NCBI GenBank assembly: GCA_937897265.1
Contig: CALCPT010000386.1
Location: forward strand, 1-10,329
Source of the DNA: an uncultured Alcaligenaceae bacterium
GTDB lineage: Bacteria; Pseudomonadota; Gammaproteobacteria; Burkholderiales; Burkholderiaceae_B
DNA: 10,329 nt
Direction of reading: 5' to 3'
Shown: piece by piece, positions 5,998 through 10,329 of the stretch
Position numbering within the stretch: the stretch's first letter is position 1
How the letters are laid out: each line of letters opens with the position of its first letter
Notes under the pieces: generated by a model
The model's database searches: none
Told to the model about the DNA's origin: nothing
Seen by the model: only the letters and a program-made list of their open reading frames with translations
Translations under genes and position numbers: made by a program

Positions 5998-6897
5998 ATG
6001 AGCCGCTTATGTGAAGGACGCGTCGCAATCGTTACCGGCGCTGCACGTGGAATCGGGCGTGAGTACGCCTTGCAATTGGCGGCCTGCGGCGCCAAAGTCG
6101 TTGTCAATGACCTAGGGGTATCCAGAGAAGGCCTGGGGCGCGACACCTCTGCCGCGCAACAAGTGGTTGACGAAATCAAAGCAGCCGGTGGCGAGGCCAT
6201 TGCAAACTGTGACGATGTCTCTGAATGGAAAGAGGCCGAACACATGATCCACAGTACGGTCGAGCACTTTGGCAAACTCGACGTGGTGATTAATAACGCA
6301 GGGATTCTTCGTGACCGAATGCTTGTCAACATGGAAGAAAGTGAATGGGATGCTGTGATCAAGGTACATTTAAAGGGAACTTTCGCCCCTTGCCACCACG
6401 CTGCCGTGTACTGGAGAAATCAACAAAAACTCACCGGCGAACCTGTGAACGCACGCCTCATCAACACCACGTCATTTTCGGGCTTGCTCGGCAACATTGG
6501 ACAAAGTAATTACGGCGCTGCCAAAGCCGGGATCGCTGCGTTCACCATCATCACCGCGCGCGAATTAAAGCGCTATGGGATCACGGTCAATGCAATTAGC
6601 CCGCACGCACAGACACGCATGACAGAAAGTTTGCGCGAGCGCACACCTGAAGAGATTGCGTTACGCCACCCTCGCTGGATCGCCGCCGCTGCAACCTGGT
6701 TAGCCAGCGCCGAAAGCGCCGAAGTCACCGCCAGAGTGTTCGAATTGGGTGGTGGTTTTCTTGCAGCGATGGAAGGCTGGCATCGCGGGCCGCAAGCAGA
6801 ACCGATCGACAATCCAAATGCAATCGGCCCGGTCATGCTGGACTTGGCCCGTCGTGCACGGCGCAATGCAGATATGCGCGGTAACGATCTGGATTAG
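5998..6897 (+). CDS. Short-chain dehydrogenase/reductase (hydroxyacyl-CoA dehydrogenase type)
   Basis: A 299-residue classical SDR. The nucleotide-binding motif T-G-A-A-R-G-I-G lies at 13-20, D38 at the end of the second strand suggests NAD over NADP, N-N-A-G is at 99-102, and the catalytic set is S159, Y172 and K176 (Y-x-A-A-K form). Compared with 250-residue FabG-like enzymes it has about 50 extra C-terminal residues including G-W-H-R-G-P, as in 17-beta-HSD4/MFE-like dehydrogenases that oxidise bulky 3-hydroxyacyl-CoAs. The expected role is oxidation of a hydroxyacyl-CoA to the keto form in the cytoplasm. AAGGAG at 5981-5986 precedes the ATG by a rather long 11 bases. Its leader, AGGAGTC followed by TCAATCATG, is much like that of the MaoC gene. 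Only 2 bases separate its stop from the CoA-transferase A subunit. Confidence 0.9.
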   Translation: MSRLCEGRVAIVTGAARGIGREYALQLAACGAKVVVNDLGVSREGLGRDTSAAQQVVDEIKAAGGEAIANCDDVSEWKEAEHMIHSTVEHFGKLDVVINNAGILRDRMLVNMEESEWDAVIKVHLKGTFAPCHHAAVYWRNQQKLTGEPVNARLINTTSFSGLLGNIGQSNYGAAKAGIAAFTIITARELKRYGITVNAISPHAQTRMTESLRERTPEEIALRHPRWIAAAATWLASAESAEVTARVFELGGGFLAAMEGWHRGPQAEPIDNPNAIGPVMLDLARRARRNADMRGNDLD

Positions 6898-6899
6898 CC

Positions 6900-7568
6900 A
6901 TGATAAATAAGCGTGTTGATTCAATGGCGCAAGCCATACAAGGTATTAAAGATGGCGATGTGCTTCTGATAGGCGGCTTCGGCACCTCGGGGCGACCGGC
7001 CGAACTGTTGGCCGGCGTCTTTGACTTAGGGGTGAAAGACCTTACCTTAGTGGCGAATAATGCGACGACTGGCACAGACATCATGGCAGATCTGATGCGA
7101 GCCAATCGAGTCAAAAAAATGGTCTGTTCGTTTCCACGCGCCTTAGTCGGAAAGACTATCTTTGACGAACTTTATAGCACGGGAAAAATCGAGCTTGAAC
7201 TGGTGCCTCAGGGTACGTTGGCCGAGCGCATTCGTGCAGGTGCTGCTGGCATCGGTGGTTTCTTTACGCGAACAGCCGCGGGTACCGAGTTAGCGCGCGA
7301 CAAAGAGACGCGCCAGATCGATGGACAAGAATACGTGTTTGAAAAACCATTAGTTGGGGACGTTGCGCTGATTCAAGCAAAGAAGGGCGATCGCTGGGGC
7401 AATCTGGTGTATCACCGTGGCGCTCGTGTCAATAACCCTATGATGGCAGGCGCAGCAAAACTCGTGATTGCGCAAGTCAACGAGTTTGTCGAGTTAGGCG
7501 AGCTCGATCCTGAGCAAATCGTCACGCCTGGCGTATTCATTGATCGAGTCATTGAGATAAAAAAATGA
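6900..7568 (+). CDS. Class I CoA-transferase, subunit A
   Basis: A 222-residue A subunit of the 3-oxoacid/3-oxoadipate CoA-transferase type (ScoA, AtoD and PcaI families are of similar length). It shows the G-G-F-G loop at 25-28 and the long conserved stretch at 101-122 with L-V-P-Q-G and R-A-G-A-A-G-I-G-G-F. With the B subunit it would form the enzyme that moves CoA from a donor thioester to the pathway acid, or recover CoA from a product. Its stop codon overlaps the start of the B subunit by 4 bases (ATGA at 7565-7568), so translation is probably coupled and subunits are made in equal amounts. Its length argues against the longer IpdA-type ring-cleaving hydrolase subunit. It is a paralogue of the truncated A subunit at the left edge. 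Donor and acceptor are not known. Confidence 0.92.
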   Translation: MINKRVDSMAQAIQGIKDGDVLLIGGFGTSGRPAELLAGVFDLGVKDLTLVANNATTGTDIMADLMRANRVKKMVCSFPRALVGKTIFDELYSTGKIELELVPQGTLAERIRAGAAGIGGFFTRTAAGTELARDKETRQIDGQEYVFEKPLVGDVALIQAKKGDRWGNLVYHRGARVNNPMMAGAAKLVIAQVNEFVELGELDPEQIVTPGVFIDRVIEIKK

Positions 7569-8266
7569 AAGGCTTAAGCAGAAAAGACATTGCACGCGTC
7601 GCCGCAGAAGATATTCCTGAGGGGTACTGTGTCAATCTCGGTATCGGTTTGCCGACCATGATCGCAGATTACATTCCCGCAGGTCGCGAGGTGTTGCTAC
7701 AAAGTGAGCAAGGCCTACTCGGGCTTGGGCCCGCACCTGAACCTGGGCAAGAGGACGATGATGTCGTTGGCGCAGGCAAGTCGCACCTCACCCTCTTGAA
7801 GGGTGCCTCGGTGTTTAGCCATAGCGATTCTTTTTTGATGATCCGCGGCGGGCACATTGATATCGCCTGCCTTGGTGCCTTTCAAGTGGCTGAAAATGGC
7901 GATCTCGCCAACTGGTCAACTGGCTCACCAACCGAAACCCCAGGAGTCGGCGGCGCGATGGATCTTGCAGCGGGTGCCGCCAGTGTCTGGGTGTTGATGG
8001 AGCATTGCCAGAAAGATGGCGCACCGCGACTGCTCGAGCGTTGCGCGTATCCGTTAACTGGCCACAAGTGTGTCACCAGAATTTATACAAACCTAGCCTT
8101 AATCGATGTCACCCCGCAGGGCTTCGTCGTCCAACGCATTGCACAAGATATCGACTTTGCTACGTTGCAGACACTCACTGGTGCGAAGCTACATCTGAGC
8201 CCAAGCTGTCAACCCTATCGACCTCACCTCATCTCAAGCAACGACAAGCTAAGCGTTACACCGTAA
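7565..8266 (+). CDS. Class I CoA-transferase, subunit B
   Basis: A 233-residue B subunit. The early motif V-N-L-G-I-G-L-P at 23-30 and the active-site motif S-E-Q-G at 47-50 are present, followed by L-L-G-L-G-P. E48 is the glutamate expected to form the glutamyl-CoA intermediate. The usual motif is S-E-N-G, so N-to-Q is a small variation, also possible in genuine transferases. G-G-H-I-D and the P-G-V-G-G-A-M-D-L stretch in the second half are further family marks. Retention of the glutamate supports true CoA transfer over hydrolase activity. It overlaps subunit A by 4 bases, and AAAGGA at its own 3' end (8265-8270) serves as ribosome site for the flavoprotein gene 12 bases downstream. Very likely the two subunits work as a heteromer in the cytoplasm. 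Confidence 0.93.
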   Translation: MKGLSRKDIARVAAEDIPEGYCVNLGIGLPTMIADYIPAGREVLLQSEQGLLGLGPAPEPGQEDDDVVGAGKSHLTLLKGASVFSHSDSFLMIRGGHIDIACLGAFQVAENGDLANWSTGSPTETPGVGGAMDLAAGAASVWVLMEHCQKDGAPRLLERCAYPLTGHKCVTRIYTNLALIDVTPQGFVVQRIAQDIDFATLQTLTGAKLHLSPSCQPYRPHLISSNDKLSVTP

Positions 8267-9247
<981 letters not shown>

Positions 9248-9275
9248 CAAATCAACAAGATCTCAGGAGTCAATC

Positions 9276-9731
9276 ATGCTTGAAGTCGAGTTCGCGTCGG
9301 AAATGAAGCAGTATGTAGGCCAGAAGGTGGGTAGTAGTGACTGGCTGACCATCGACCAAAAACGGATTGATGATTTTGCAGCCGTCTCTGGCGACCATAA
9401 CTGGATTCACATTGATCGCGAGCGTGCCAAACAACAGATGCCCGATGGCAAAACGATCGCACACGGCATGCTCACGCTTTCGCTCGTGACCTATCTGGCT
9501 AGTCAAATCGTTCGGATTAAGCAACGCTCGCGCGGAGTCAACTATGGCCAAAATAAGGTTCGATTCGTGAGCCCCGTGCAATGCGGTGCGCGCATTCGTC
9601 TACACCGCACCCTCGAAAAATATGACGAGATCGAGGGCGGTGCACGGTTGACGTATAGCAACACCGTCGAGATTGAAGGCGTTGCAAAGCCGGCACTCGT
9701 GGCAGAAACGCTGACCATTGTTTACAACTAA
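9276..9731 (+). CDS. MaoC/NodN-like hot-dog-fold (R)-enoyl-CoA hydratase
   Basis: A 151-residue single-domain protein. The hydratase-2 motif appears as F-A-A-V-S-G-D-H-N-W-I-H at 34-45, with D40 and H45 as the expected catalytic pair. Tryptophan takes the place of the common proline after the asparagine, as is usual in the NodN-like branch. I-A-H-G at 61-64 is a second conserved patch at the substrate tunnel. The expected reaction is addition of water to an enoyl-CoA to give the (R)-3-hydroxyacyl-CoA. Since the crotonase of this cluster lacks the usual hydratase glutamates, this protein is the better hydratase candidate. AGGAG at 9265-9269 precedes the ATG. It follows the flavoprotein by 28 bases and is followed by 74 bases before the second Bug gene. 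No clear terminator was seen in that gap. Confidence 0.9.
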   Translation: MLEVEFASEMKQYVGQKVGSSDWLTIDQKRIDDFAAVSGDHNWIHIDRERAKQQMPDGKTIAHGMLTLSLVTYLASQIVRIKQRSRGVNYGQNKVRFVSPVQCGARIRLHRTLEKYDEIEGGARLTYSNTVEIEGVAKPALVAETLTIVYN

Positions 9732-9805
9732 AAAAGCACGAAAGTTCCCAGAGACAGCACAACAACACTTAGCCGCAGCACCTCGACTTATTCAATGGAG
9801 ACACC

Positions 9806-10294
9806 ATGCGTATTTCACGTTTGATCCTGAGTTCTGTCCTGTCTTTGTTCGCCACGATTACATATGCGCAAGGCTTTCCATCCCAACCGATCAAATTACT
9901 GGTGCCCTACGGACCAGGCTCGGGCACCGATGTCGTTGCGAGAACGCTGGCCAAACTTGCTGGCCCAGAAATCGGTCAGTCTCTTGTCATAGAAAACAAA
10001 CCGGGTGCCAACGGCACGCTTGGCGCCAGCCAACTGATCAATGCAAAACCGGATGGCTATCTGCTGAGTATTGTGCCAGTCGGCATTTTTCGCCAGCAAC
10101 ACGTCGTGCAAACCAACCTCGATCCAATTAAGCATCTCACTTTTATTAGCTCACTCGTGGATTACAACTACCTGATTGCGGTGCGGGCAGACTCCCGCTG
10201 GAAGTCTGTCAAAGAGCTCGCTGCAGATGCCCAAGCACATCCGGGCTATCCCTTTGGTTCACCAGGCATCTTTAGCACCCCACAATTATCGATG
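9806..10294 (+). CDS. Bug/TctC-family solute-binding protein (partial; end replaced by adapter)
   Basis: The first 163 codons of a second Bug protein, about half the normal length. MRISRLILSS starts a signal peptide with a hydrophobic core to about residue 19 and a likely cut at Y-A near residue 21. The mature part begins with F-P-S-Q-P-I-K and has V-P-Y-G-P-G-S-G-T-D near 33-42 and K-P-D-G-Y later, all typical. G-S-P-G-I-F-S-T-P-Q-L near the end is also a known family region. GGAG at 9797-9800 lies 5 bases before the ATG. Genomic sequence stops after the methionine codon at 10292-10294. The frame stays open through the adapter, adding the false residues RSEERRVGKEC. It is a different protein from the Bug protein at 592-1548. 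The likely role is periplasmic capture of a carboxylate linked to the rightward gene set. Confidence 0.9.
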
Positions 10295-10329
10295 AGATCG
10301 GAAGAGCGTCGTGTAGGGAAAGAGTGTCT
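10295..10329 (+). other. Illumina sequencing adapter left at the contig end (artefact)
   Basis: From 10295 the sequence reads AGATCGGAAGAGC and continues for 33 bases as the reverse complement of the standard Illumina read 1 primer site. The last two bases, CT, differ from the common single-index adapter continuation and could be the first bases of an i5 index in a dual-index library. Translated in frame with the Bug gene this gives RSEERRVGKEC, a well-known contaminant peptide in protein databases. It is technical sequence and should be removed before any analysis. Confidence 0.98.

Noticed and set aside
6900..8266. Identification of the CoA-transferase pair as IpdAB steroid ring-cleaving hydrolase
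   Set aside because: Both subunits are shorter than the IpdA and IpdB that I know, and the B subunit keeps the S-E-x-G glutamate expected of a true transferase.
9718..10131. A 137-codon plus-strand open frame overlapping the second Bug gene
   Set aside because: It is in a different frame from the Bug protein, shows no family motifs, and overlaps a gene with a clear signal peptide and family hallmarks.

Overview
The window looks like part of a catabolic gene island from a Gram-negative bacterium, most likely a betaproteobacterium of the order Burkholderiales. The main reason is the pair of periplasmic Bug/TctC-type solute-binding proteins, a family greatly expanded in that group. Both sit beside CoA-thioester enzymes and not beside TctA/TctB membrane genes. 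Genus and species cannot be set from the sequence alone. No RNA genes, insertion sequences, CRISPR arrays or phage genes were seen.

Two gene sets run outward from one control region at 4888-5068. The left set (minus strand, in order of transcription) is: a thiolase-like protein without the usual nucleophilic cysteine, its DUF35 zinc-ribbon/OB-fold partner, an internally duplicated alpha/beta-barrel-like protein, a metallo-beta-lactamase-fold hydrolase, a Bug binding protein, and a class I CoA-transferase A subunit cut by the left edge. The right set (plus strand) is: a crotonase with neither classical hydratase glutamate, a short-chain dehydrogenase, CoA-transferase subunits A and B (4-base overlap), a nitronate-monooxygenase-type flavoprotein, a MaoC/NodN-like hydratase, and a second Bug protein that runs into the right edge.

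Together this reads as uptake of an organic acid (Bug proteins), activation by transfer of CoA (CoA-transferases), and a beta-oxidation-like series: flavin step, double-bond isomerisation or hydration, oxidation by the dehydrogenase, then C-C cleavage by the thiolase-like/DUF35 pair. The duplicated-domain protein and the metallo-hydrolase are the least explained parts and may carry the substrate-specific chemistry. The window has no acyl-CoA ligase, acyl-CoA dehydrogenase or regulator gene. The substrate is unknown. A perfect 16-base palindrome at 4908-4923, just upstream of the thiolase-like gene, is the best operator candidate.

The last 35 bases (10295-10329) are not genomic. They match an Illumina adapter, which gives the second Bug protein a false tail, so the right edge is an assembly end.
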